A stretch of DNA of 64,000 nucleotides from NCBI RefSeq assembly GCF_030812215.1, contig NZ_JAUSSG010000013.1:62001-126000 (forward strand), read 5' to 3'. The notes below the pieces were generated by a model, which saw nothing but the letters and a program-made list of their open reading frames with translations, searched no databases and had not been told where the DNA came from. Position numbers and translations under genes: made by a program. The stretch is from Variovorax boronicumulans (lineage in GTDB: Bacteria > Pseudomonadota > Gammaproteobacteria > Burkholderiales > Burkholderiaceae_C). Below, piece after piece: positions 42,850 through 52,335 of the stretch (the first letter of the stretch is position 1; every line of letters begins with the position of its first letter).

Positions 42850-45594
42850 TCAGAGTTGGGCTTCGGCCGGTTCGGGCGGCTCGCGGCGTGGCAGGGTGAC
42901 GGTGAATTCTGCACCGCCGTCGCGCGCATTGGCAGCGGTGATTTCGCCGCCGTGCGCACTCACCACCGCCCGGCAGATCGCAAGACCCAGCCCGACGCCC
43001 GGCGTGGCCGACTCGGCCTCGCCGCGGGTGAACTTGTCGAACAGCTTCTGTTCCCGGCCCAGCAGCGCGGCGGGCAGGCCGGGGCCGTGGTCGCGCACGG
43101 TGAGCACCAGCGTGCCGGGCTCGGCGCGCGCGCCCACCACGATGGGTGGCGCGCCGTACTTGGTGGCGTTCTCCAGCAGGTTGACGAGCACGCGCTCGAT
43201 CAGCACCGCATCGAACTCGACGAGCGGCAGGTCCGCATCGAGCGCGGTTTGCACGACGGTGTCGCCCAGCGAGGTGCTTGCCGCGCGGATCGACGACCCC
43301 ACCACCTCTTCCACCGATTGCCAGTCGCGCCGCAGGTTCACCGCACCGCCCGCGATGCCGCTTTCGAGCCGCGCCATGTCGAGCAGGTTGTTGACCAGCG
43401 CATGCAGCTCGTGCGCCTGCGCGACGATGGCGCGCGCCGCTTTGCCGTGCTCCTCGGGCGGCAGCGTCTGCAGCGATTCGGCCAGCGCGATCAACGCGGT
43501 GAGCGGCGTGCGCACGTCGTGCGAGATGGCGCCGAGCAGCGCGTTGCGCAGCCGCTCCGATTCCATCTCGACCACGGCCTGCTGCGCCACCTCGACGTAA
43601 TGCACGCGCTCCAGCGCGATCGCGATCTGCCGCGCCAGCGTGTCGAGCTGCTGCGCCTGCTCCGGGATCAGCAGCCAGCGCGGCTGCGACGGCGACAGTG
43701 CCAGCACGCCACGCACCCGCATCGGCGCCTGCAGCGGCACGTAGTGCCACGGCTGTGCAGCCAACGTGGCGGTCGCAAGGCCCGCGGGCTGGCCGTGGCG
43801 GAAGGCCCAGTCGGCCACCTGCGCGTCGAAGCCTTCCGGAGGCTCCTTCGGCAGCACGAGCTGGTCGGCCGCGTCGGTCACCAGCACCAGCGCATGGCCG
43901 CCGAAATGGCCCTGCACCGCGGCAGCGCCGAGCGTGACGACCTGCGTGCTCTCCAGCGCGGCCGAAAGCTCGCGCGTGAGCTCGAACAATGAGCGGGCGC
44001 GCCGCTCGCGGCTGGTCGATACGCCGGCCGCAAAGCGCAGCCCCGCGGTGAGCTGCCCCACCAGCAGACCGACGCCCAGCATGATCGCGAAGGTCAGCAC
44101 GTACTGCACGTCGCTCACCGCGAACGACAGGCGCGGCGGCACGAAGAAATAGTCGAACGCCGCAACGTTGAGCAGCGCCGCCAGCGCCGAAGGCCCGCGG
44201 CCGAAGCGCATCGCGACGCCGACCACGCCGAGCAGGAACAGCATCACGATGTTCGAGAGCTCGAGCACGCCGGTCAGCGGCGTGCAGACCAGCGTGAGCG
44301 CCACGCTGGTGGCCGTCGCCCAGGCGTAGCCGGGCCAGTGGATGGGCGCCTTCTCATGATCGTCGTCGTCGGCGCGCGGGGTGTTCAGCGGCGTGCGCGA
44401 CAGCCGGCGCGTGCTGTCGGCGCGGCCGACTTCCAGGATGTCGAGCGCGGGCGCGCGCTGCGCCAATGCGCGCGGCAACGGAACCGCTGCAGCTGGCCAC
44501 CAGCGGCGCCACCCGCTCGCCGGCTCCGAACGCCCCATCACCAGCGTCGCGCAGTTGAGCCGGCGGGCCTGCTCGGACAGTTGCTCGGCCACGTCGGAAC
44601 CGGTGAGCACCGCGGTGGCCGCGCCCAGTTCCTCGGCCAGCTTGAGCACCGCGAGGATGCGGTCGCGCTCCTCGGCGGCCAGGCGCTGCAGCCGGGGCGT
44701 CTCGACATAGACCGCATGCCAGCGCACGTTGAGCTGGCCCGCGAGCCGCGCCGCGGTGCGCACCGTCTGTGCCGCGCCTTCGTGCGGACCGACGCAGGCG
44801 AGGATCGCGCCCGAGGTGTTCCAGGCCTGCAGTGCGCCGCCTTGGCCGTTGCCGGCGGCGCCCGATTGCTCGACCCGCCAGCCGCGCACGTCGTCTTCCA
44901 CATGCTCGGCCGTGCGGCGCAGCGCAATCTCGCGCAGCGCGATCAGGTTGCCCTTGCGAAAGAAGTTCTGCGCAGCGCGCTCGGCCTGCTGCGGCAGGTA
45001 CACCTTGCCGGCGGCGAGCCGCGCGGTGAGTTCGTCGGGCGTGACGTCGACCAGCACCACCTCGTCGGCCTCGTCGAGCACGGTGTCGGGCACCGTCTCG
45101 TGCACCCGCACGCCGGTGATGGCGCCGACGGTGCCGTTCAGGCTCTCGAGGTGCTGCACGTTGAGCGCCGACCACACCTCGATGCCCGCGGCCAGCAGCT
45201 CCTGCACGTCCTGCCAGCGCTTGGCGTGGCGCGAACCCGGCGCGTTGGTGTGGGCCAGTTCGTCGACCAGCAGCACGGCGGGCTTACGCGCGAGGGCGGC
45301 ATCGAGGTCGAACTCGGCGAGGGTGCGGCCGCGGTAGGCCAGCTCGCGCAGCGGAAGCGTGTCGAGCCCCGCGAGCAGCGCGGCGGTTTCGCTGCGGCCG
45401 TGCGTCTCGACCACGCCGATGAGCACGTCGCGCCCCGCGGTGCGCTCGCGCTGGGCGGCGCTCAGCATCGCCCAGGTCTTGCCGACGCCGGCGCTGGCGC
45501 CGAAGTAGATGCGCAGCTTGCCGCGCAACGCACGTGCCTCGTCGTTGCGCAGCTGCGCAATCAGGGCATCGGGGTCGGGGCGGGTGTCGGGCAT
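42850..45594 (-). CDS. kdpD: KdpD sensor histidine kinase
   Basis: 914 residues. N-terminal KdpD domain with Walker A-like GASAGVGKTWAMLSAAQRER and DELAHTNAPGSRH; universal-stress-like domain (residues about 250-370); four transmembrane helices (ATSVALTLVCTPLTGVLEL to MLGVGLLVGQLT); GAF-like region; H-box LLGAISHDVRTPLTALIALA; and a complete HATPase domain. Senses potassium limitation and phosphorylates KdpE. It lies after two small genes that separate it from kdpC, so regulation is transcribed with the transporter. Confidence 0.96.
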   Translation of the reverse strand: MPDTRPDPDALIAQLRNDEARALRGKLRIYFGASAGVGKTWAMLSAAQRERTAGRDVLIGVVETHGRSETAALLAGLDTLPLRELAYRGRTLAEFDLDAALARKPAVLLVDELAHTNAPGSRHAKRWQDVQELLAAGIEVWSALNVQHLESLNGTVGAITGVRVHETVPDTVLDEADEVVLVDVTPDELTARLAAGKVYLPQQAERAAQNFFRKGNLIALREIALRRTAEHVEDDVRGWRVEQSGAAGNGQGGALQAWNTSGAILACVGPHEGAAQTVRTAARLAGQLNVRWHAVYVETPRLQRLAAEERDRILAVLKLAEELGAATAVLTGSDVAEQLSEQARRLNCATLVMGRSEPASGWRRWWPAAAVPLPRALAQRAPALDILEVGRADSTRRLSRTPLNTPRADDDDHEKAPIHWPGYAWATATSVALTLVCTPLTGVLELSNIVMLFLLGVVGVAMRFGRGPSALAALLNVAAFDYFFVPPRLSFAVSDVQYVLTFAIMLGVGLLVGQLTAGLRFAAGVSTSRERRARSLFELTRELSAALESTQVVTLGAAAVQGHFGGHALVLVTDAADQLVLPKEPPEGFDAQVADWAFRHGQPAGLATATLAAQPWHYVPLQAPMRVRGVLALSPSQPRWLLIPEQAQQLDTLARQIAIALERVHYVEVAQQAVVEMESERLRNALLGAISHDVRTPLTALIALAESLQTLPPEEHGKAARAIVAQAHELHALVNNLLDMARLESGIAGGAVNLRRDWQSVEEVVGSSIRAASTSLGDTVVQTALDADLPLVEFDAVLIERVLVNLLENATKYGAPPIVVGARAEPGTLVLTVRDHGPGLPAALLGREQKLFDKFTRGEAESATPGVGLGLAICRAVVSAHGGEITAANARDGGAEFTVTLPRREPPEPAEAQL

Positions 45595-45609
45595 GGACGG
45601 CTGCGCAGG

Positions 45610-45744
45610 TTATCGCATCGGGCCGCCCTTGCGGCGTTTGGCCTCGTGCCGCCGCACGGTGCGCGAGAGCACCCACCAGGCAAAGCCCAGCGGCACGAAC
45701 AGCGCCGCAAGCGCCAGCAGCGCGTGAAAGAGGTCAGTGACCAT
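45610..45744 (-). CDS. 44-residue single-helix protein between kdpC and kdpD
   Basis: ATG 45744 to TAA 45610, 44 residues. One transmembrane helix (HALLALAALFVPLGFAWWVL) then a strongly basic tail (RRHEAKRRKGG), a layout of small membrane peptides with inside-positive orientation. The start overlaps the upstream small gene by 11 nt, and its stop is 16 nt before kdpD. Too short for homology claims. It may modulate KdpD or the Kdp pump, but that is inference from position. Confidence 0.5.
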   Translation of the reverse strand: MVTDLFHALLALAALFVPLGFAWWVLSRTVRRHEAKRRKGGPMR

Positions 45745-46036
45745 CGCGCAGACCGCAGCGCACCAGGTGCTCGCGCCAGCTCACGAGCCGGCCGATCTCG
45801 CCCGAGGGCACGCACTCGATCAGGCGGTGCAGCACCTCGGCGTAGCTGGCGATGGGCAGACGGATCATCAGCCGCACGCAGGGTGCATCGCTTTCCTGCG
45901 AGCAGAGGGCGTGCAGCAGCGGCTCGCAGCGGACCACGCCCGCGTCGGGGCAGCCCGCGATGCTGCGGCGCACGCGCAGTGCGTCGGCGCAGCAGACGGT
46001 GACGTCGAGCACGTAGAACGGGCTCGTGGCGGTCAT
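45734..46036 (-). CDS. Small conserved-looking protein in the kdp operon
   Basis: 100 residues from ATG 46036. Cys-rich beginning (LDVTVCCADALRVRRSIAGC) and an alpha/beta pattern that looks compact; no family recognised. The start has no good ribosome site. An in-frame alternative at ATG 46180 has TGAGGAGAAAACC, a strong ribosome site, and would give 148 residues, the first 48 of which are encoded by the dispersed repeat copy B. So the repeat may have inserted between the leader and the gene body without breaking the frame. Between kdpC and the 44-residue gene. Confidence 0.6.
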   Translation of the reverse strand: MTATSPFYVLDVTVCCADALRVRRSIAGCPDAGVVRCEPLLHALCSQESDAPCVRLMIRLPIASYAEVLHRLIECVPSGEIGRLVSWREHLVRCGLRDGH

Positions 46037-46062
46037 GGGAGCGTGCGTTCGGCCGGCCACCG

Positions 46063-46140
46063 CCGGGCCGCCCCAAGGCGGCCGGGCCTCCCCCTTGGGG
46101 GGTGGCGAAGCACACGAAGTGGCAAGCCGGGGGGCAGGTC
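46063..46140. repeat. Dispersed intergenic repeat, copy B
   Basis: CCCCC-TT-GGGGG hairpin, then GAAGCACACGAAGTG and AAGCCGGGGGG, as in copy A at 27041-27101. An additional CCGCCCC/GGCGG stem precedes it. It lies between kdpC and the small kdp gene, in frame with the latter's possible extended start. Confidence 0.55.
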
Positions 46141-46190
46141 GTTCTATGCCGGGGTGTTCACGATAAGCGGCGTAAGCCATGGTTTTCTCC

Positions 46191-46787
46191 TCAACGCGCA
46201 GCCGAAGAAGTTGATGCATCGAGCGCGAGATTCAGTGCGAGAACGTTGACGCGCGCTTCGCCGAGCAGCCCCCAGAGCGCGCCCTGGGTGTGCTTCTCGA
46301 TCAGCGCGTTGATCTGTTCGACCGGCACCCCGCGCACGCGTGCGACGCGGGCCGCCTGGTAGTGCGCGGCGGCGGGGCTGATGTCCGGGTCGAGCCCGCT
46401 GGCCGAAGCCGTGACGAGGTCGACCGGCACCGGCGCAGTGTTGCCAGGGTCCGCGGTGCGGAGGGCCTCGACGCGCGCCTTGATGGCATCGGTCAGCGCC
46501 GGGTTGAGCGGGCCCTGGTTCGCGCCGCCCGAAGCGCTCGCGTTGTAGGGCTGCGGCGCGGTGGCCGACGGGCGACCCCAGAAATGCTTCGGGTCGCTGA
46601 AGTTCTGGCCGATGAGTCTCGAGCCGACGGTCGTGCCGTCCAGCACGATCAGGCTGCCGGCCGCCTCTTTCGGAAACACCGCCTTCGCGGCGCCGGTGAC
46701 GGCCATCGGATAGATGAGCCCGGTGAGTGCGCTCAGCAGTGCGAAGAGCACGATGGCGGGGCGAAGAATGCTGCTGTTCTTGTTCAT
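46191..46787 (-). CDS. kdpC: KdpC, potassium-transporting ATPase subunit C
   Basis: 198 residues. One N-terminal transmembrane helix (IVLFALLSALTGLIYPMAVT) and a periplasmic domain with the KdpC features VGSRLIGQNFSDPKHFWGRP, ASASGLDPDISPAAAHYQAARVARVRG and VNVLALNLALD. KdpC is a catalytic chaperone that raises ATP affinity of KdpB. Starts 13 nt after kdpB. Confidence 0.96.
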   Translation of the reverse strand: MNKNSSILRPAIVLFALLSALTGLIYPMAVTGAAKAVFPKEAAGSLIVLDGTTVGSRLIGQNFSDPKHFWGRPSATAPQPYNASASGGANQGPLNPALTDAIKARVEALRTADPGNTAPVPVDLVTASASGLDPDISPAAAHYQAARVARVRGVPVEQINALIEKHTQGALWGLLGEARVNVLALNLALDASTSSAAR

Positions 46788-46799
46788 GAGAAATGCTCC

Positions 46800-48899
<2,100 letters not shown>

Positions 48900-48912
48900 G
48901 GTGCGCTCCTTC

Positions 48913-50721
48913 TTATTTCCAGAGCACGAGGTGTTCGACGATCGGGCCCAGGGCCAGCGCCGGCACGTAGTTGAGCAAGCCGACCAGCAGCACGGTGCCG
49001 ATCAACAGAGAGACGAACAGCGGGCCGTGCGTGGGCAGCGTGCCGCTGGTGACGGGCAGGCGCTTCTTGGCGGCCAGCGAACCGGCAATGGCCAGCACCG
49101 GCACGATCATCGCGAAGCGGCCGAGCCACATGGCCAGCCCGAGCAGGCCGTTGTAGAAGGGCGTGTTGGCCGAGAGGCCGGCAAAGGCGCTGCCGTTGTT
49201 GTTGGCGGCGGAGGTCAGTGCGTAAAGGATTTCCGAGAACCCGTGCGCGCCCGGGTTCGCGATGCCGGCCTTGCCGGCACCCGCGATCACAGCCACCGCG
49301 GTGCCGGCCAGCACCAGGATGGGCGTGACCAGGATGGCGATGGAGATGAGCTTCATCTCGCGCACCTCGATCTTCTTGCCCAGGTACTCGGGCGTGCGGC
49401 CGATCATGAGACCCGCGATGAACACCGCGAGCATCGCGAAGATCAGCATGCCGTAGAGGCCGCTGCCGACGCCGCCGAACACCACTTCGCCGAGCTGCAT
49501 GAGCACCATGGGCACCATGCCGCCGAGCGGGGTGAGCGAGTCGTGCATCGCGTTCACGGCGCCGCACGAGGCAGCCGTGGTCACGGCGGCGAAGAGGGCC
49601 GAGGCGTCGATGCCGAAGCGCACTTCCTTGCCTTCCATGTTGCCGCCGGCCTGCAAGGCGCTGGACATCTGGTCGACGCCGAGCGATGAGAACAGCGGGT
49701 TGCCGGCCTGCTCGGCGGGCGTGACCACCATCACCGCGACGACGAACATCACCGTCATCGCCGCGAGCACGGCCCAGCCCTGGCGCATGTCGCCCACCAC
49801 ATGGCCGAAGGTGAAGCACAGCGCCGCCGGGATCAGGAAGATCGCGATCATCTGCAGCAGGTTGGAGAGCGCGGTCGGGTTCTCGTACGGGTGCGCCGAG
49901 TTGGCGTTGAAGAAGCCGCCACCGTTGGTGCCGAGCATCTTGATGGCTTCCTGCGAGGCGACCGGGCCCATGGCGAGCGTCTGCGTCCTGGTGGTGGCGT
50001 CTTCCATCACCGGGGCGCCCTTTTCATCCTTGAGCGCCTGGCCGTCCGCACCGGTCTTGGGCTGCTGGAAGGCGGTGGTCTCGACCGTGTCCACGGTCTT
50101 GTAGGCATCGAAGTTCTGGATCACGCCCTGGCCCACGAAGAAGACCGCGAGCACGAACGACAGCGGCACCAGCACCCACAGCGTGACGCGGGTGATGTCG
50201 GCCCAGAAGTTGCCGACCAGGCCCTTGCTCCCCGCGCCATCGCCCCGGCGCGCAAAGCCGCGCACCAGTGCGAAGGCCACCGCGATACCGGTGGCGGCGG
50301 AAAAGAAGTTCTGCACCGTGAGGCCGAGCATCTGCGTGAGATAGCTCATGGTCGATTCACCGGCGTAGCCCTGCCAGTTGGTGTTGGCGACGAAGCTCAC
50401 CGCGGTATTGAAGGCCGAGTCGGCCGACACCGCGCCCATGCCGGCCGGGTTCAGCGGCAGCACGCCCTGCAGGCGCTGCAGCCCGTAGACGACGACGGCG
50501 CCCACGAGGTTGAAGGCCAGCAGCGCCAGCGCATAGGTGCGCCAGTTCATCGAGCGCTCGGGGGCGGTGCCCGCAAGCTTGTAGAGCGGCGCTTCGACGC
50601 GCTGCATCCAGCGCGGCACGCGCTCGTTGCACAGCGCGGCGAGGAATTTGCCGACGGGCCAGGCCAGCACGGCGAGTGCGGCGAGAAAGAGGGCCAGCAG
50701 GCCCCAGGCGGACGCGGTCAT
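48913..50721 (-). CDS. kdpA: KdpA, potassium-binding subunit
   Basis: 602 residues with ten or so transmembrane helices and the four pore-loop repeats (for example ITGESTMSYLTQMLGL-like AGESTMSYLTQML, TNGGGFFNANSAHP, ASCGAVNAMHDSLTPLGG, NNNGSAFAGLSANTPF). It forms the high-affinity potassium channel-like entry of the Kdp complex. Starts 1 nt after the kdpF stop region. Confidence 0.97.
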   Translation of the reverse strand: MTASAWGLLALFLAALAVLAWPVGKFLAALCNERVPRWMQRVEAPLYKLAGTAPERSMNWRTYALALLAFNLVGAVVVYGLQRLQGVLPLNPAGMGAVSADSAFNTAVSFVANTNWQGYAGESTMSYLTQMLGLTVQNFFSAATGIAVAFALVRGFARRGDGAGSKGLVGNFWADITRVTLWVLVPLSFVLAVFFVGQGVIQNFDAYKTVDTVETTAFQQPKTGADGQALKDEKGAPVMEDATTRTQTLAMGPVASQEAIKMLGTNGGGFFNANSAHPYENPTALSNLLQMIAIFLIPAALCFTFGHVVGDMRQGWAVLAAMTVMFVVAVMVVTPAEQAGNPLFSSLGVDQMSSALQAGGNMEGKEVRFGIDASALFAAVTTAASCGAVNAMHDSLTPLGGMVPMVLMQLGEVVFGGVGSGLYGMLIFAMLAVFIAGLMIGRTPEYLGKKIEVREMKLISIAILVTPILVLAGTAVAVIAGAGKAGIANPGAHGFSEILYALTSAANNNGSAFAGLSANTPFYNGLLGLAMWLGRFAMIVPVLAIAGSLAAKKRLPVTSGTLPTHGPLFVSLLIGTVLLVGLLNYVPALALGPIVEHLVLWK

Positions 50722-50722
50722 T

Positions 50723-50821
50723 TCAGAATTCCTCGGCGCAGATCAGCGCGAAGACGAGATAGGCGAAGAGGACGACGGCGATGAGCGCGCCGAATCCGTA
50801 AAGGACTTCGAGGCTGATCAC
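50723..50821 (-). CDS. kdpF: KdpF small subunit
   Basis: 32 residues from GTG 50821, which overlaps the stop of the upstream 40-residue gene (GTGA). One transmembrane helix (LYGFGALIAVVLFAYLVFAL) with acidic C-terminus AEEF. Size and position immediately before kdpA match KdpF, which stabilises the Kdp complex. Not called by length thresholds. A ribosome site CGGAGAAG precedes the GTG. Confidence 0.85.
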   Translation of the reverse strand: MISLEVLYGFGALIAVVLFAYLVFALICAEEF

Positions 50822-50940
50822 GATGCTTCTCCGTTGCCGGTTTTCGGCGGGTTCGGTCCCTCGAGCCTGTTCAGCCCGACGACCATGGCCGCTACCACGA
50901 CCCACAGCGCCAGCAAGGCGCCCATCCAGACGATGTCCAT
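50818..50940 (-). CDS. 40-residue membrane peptide at the head of the kdp operon
   Basis: ATG 50940 with AGGAG 8 nt upstream, TGA overlapping the kdpF GTG (GTGA). One hydrophobic helix (VWMGALLALWVVVAAMVVGL) and a short polar tail (LEGPNPPKTGNGEAS). The strong ribosome site and the coupled overlap with kdpF argue that it is a real gene and the first in the operon. No homologue can be named from the sequence. Confidence 0.6.
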   Translation of the reverse strand: MDIVWMGALLALWVVVAAMVVGLNRLEGPNPPKTGNGEAS

Positions 50941-50989
50941 TCAATTGCTCCTGGAGCGAAACACAAGGGCACCAGTCTCGGCAGGCGTC

Positions 50990-51042
50990 CGTAAAAACGG
51001 GGAACAGAGTCGGCGGGGCCGCATAAAGAAAGCGTAAAAACG
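50990..51042. promoter_or_regulatory. Direct repeats CGTAAAAACG upstream of the kdp operon
   Basis: CGTAAAAACG at 50990-50999 and at 51033-51042, 43 bp apart (four helical turns). On the minus strand these read CGTTTTTACG, similar to the TTTTTACA part of KdpE operators. Located 50-102 nt upstream of the first kdp start codon. Likely KdpE sites; inferred. Confidence 0.45.
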
Positions 51043-51190
51043 CGCCCCTTTTTCCAAGGCCCGGCTGTCACAAAGCCGCTGGCCCGCACGTCTTCAGGAC
51101 AGGCGCCGGGCCGCAGAACCCGCGGATAGCCCGGCCCTATCGGGGTCATTGCGCCGTCTTGCTCGACAGCGCCTTCGACGGCATTCAATA

Positions 51191-51210
51191 ATCAAAGCAC
51201 TAACTTTGAT
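51191..51210. promoter_or_regulatory. Perfect palindrome ATCAAAG-N6-CTTTGAT before the RND operon
   Basis: A 7-6-7 perfect inverted repeat, 18 nt upstream of the adaptor start at 51229. It would cover the promoter or leader of the pump operon. The form suits a TetR- or MarR-type repressor, but no such gene adjoins the operon. Confidence 0.6.
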
Positions 51211-51228
51211 AAATAACGGATCGAGATC

Positions 51229-52335
51229 ATGAACACACGATCAAGGGCCTGGCTGGTCGCCGGCCTCGCGGTACTGGTGGTGGGAGCGGCGGGCTACGGG
51301 CTCGTCAAGCTGAAACCGGCGCATGCACAGGGCGGCGGCATGCCGCCGGCCAAGGTGGCGGTAGCGGCCGCGCGGCCAACGGAGATGGCGCGTTTCCTCA
51401 GCGGCATCGGCACGCTGGAGGCCAACCGGCAGGTCGAGGTGCCGGCCGAAGTGGAGGGGCGCGTCGCGAAGATCCTCTTCACGCCGGGCGCCGAAGTGCG
51501 CGCCGGCCAGTTGCTGGTCCAACTCAACGACGCGCCCGAGCAAGGCGACCTGGAGCGCCTGACCGCCCAGCGCGCCAACGCCAAGGCCCTGCTCGACCGC
51601 ACGCGCCGCCTGCTGCCGCAGCAGGCCGCCACGCAGGAGCAGATGGATCAGGCGCAGGCCGGCTTCGACCAGGCCAACGGCGAACTGCGGCGGGTGCAGG
51701 CGCTGGTCGAGCAAAAGCGCATCAAGGCGCCGTTCGACGGCGTGCTGGGCATCCGCAAGGTGAACCTCGGCCAGTTCGTGCGGGCCGGCGACACGCTGGT
51801 GTCGCTCACCGACGGTCGCACGCTGTTCGCGAACCTCACGCTGCCCGAGACCGCGCTGCCGGCGCTCAAGCGCAACCAGGTGGTGTCGCTCGCGGTCGAT
51901 GCGTATCCGGGCCGCGTCTTCCAGGGCAGGCTGAGCGCCATCGAGCCGCAGATCGGCAGCGACACGCGCACCGTGCGGCTGCAGGCCACGGTGGACAACG
52001 CCGACGGCGCGCTCACGCCGGGCATGTACGTCAACGGCAAGGTCGCGCTGCCATCGCGCACCGACGCGATCACCGTGCCGGAAACCGCCATCACCTACAG
52101 CACGCACGGCGACTCGGTCTTCGTGGTGCGCCCCGCCGAAAAGGGCGATGGCTTCACGGCGCACCAGGTGTTCGTGAAAGCGGGCGACAGGCAGGACGGC
52201 CTGGTCGTCATCGAAGAGGGCCTCAAGTCCGGCGAGAAGGTCGTCACCTCGGGCCAGTTGCGCCTGTACACCGGCGCCGCCGTCGCACCGGCCGAGAAGG
52301 ACACGCTCGCCCTCGCGGAGCGCAAACCATCATGA
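51229..52335 (+). CDS. RND efflux periplasmic adaptor (membrane fusion) protein
   Basis: 368 residues. N-terminal signal-anchor (LVAGLAVLVVGAAGYGLV), no lipobox. Lipoyl half-motifs VEVPAEVEGRVAKILFTPGAEV and IKAPFDGVLGIRKVNLGQFV flank a coiled-coil hairpin; beta-barrel domain SLAVDAYPGRVFQGRLSAIE. It links the inner-membrane pump to the outer-membrane channel. Its stop overlaps the pump ATG. Substrates unknown; MexH-like in overall layout. Confidence 0.95.
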   Translation: MNTRSRAWLVAGLAVLVVGAAGYGLVKLKPAHAQGGGMPPAKVAVAAARPTEMARFLSGIGTLEANRQVEVPAEVEGRVAKILFTPGAEVRAGQLLVQLNDAPEQGDLERLTAQRANAKALLDRTRRLLPQQAATQEQMDQAQAGFDQANGELRRVQALVEQKRIKAPFDGVLGIRKVNLGQFVRAGDTLVSLTDGRTLFANLTLPETALPALKRNQVVSLAVDAYPGRVFQGRLSAIEPQIGSDTRTVRLQATVDNADGALTPGMYVNGKVALPSRTDAITVPETAITYSTHGDSVFVVRPAEKGDGFTAHQVFVKAGDRQDGLVVIEEGLKSGEKVVTSGQLRLYTGAAVAPAEKDTLALAERKPS

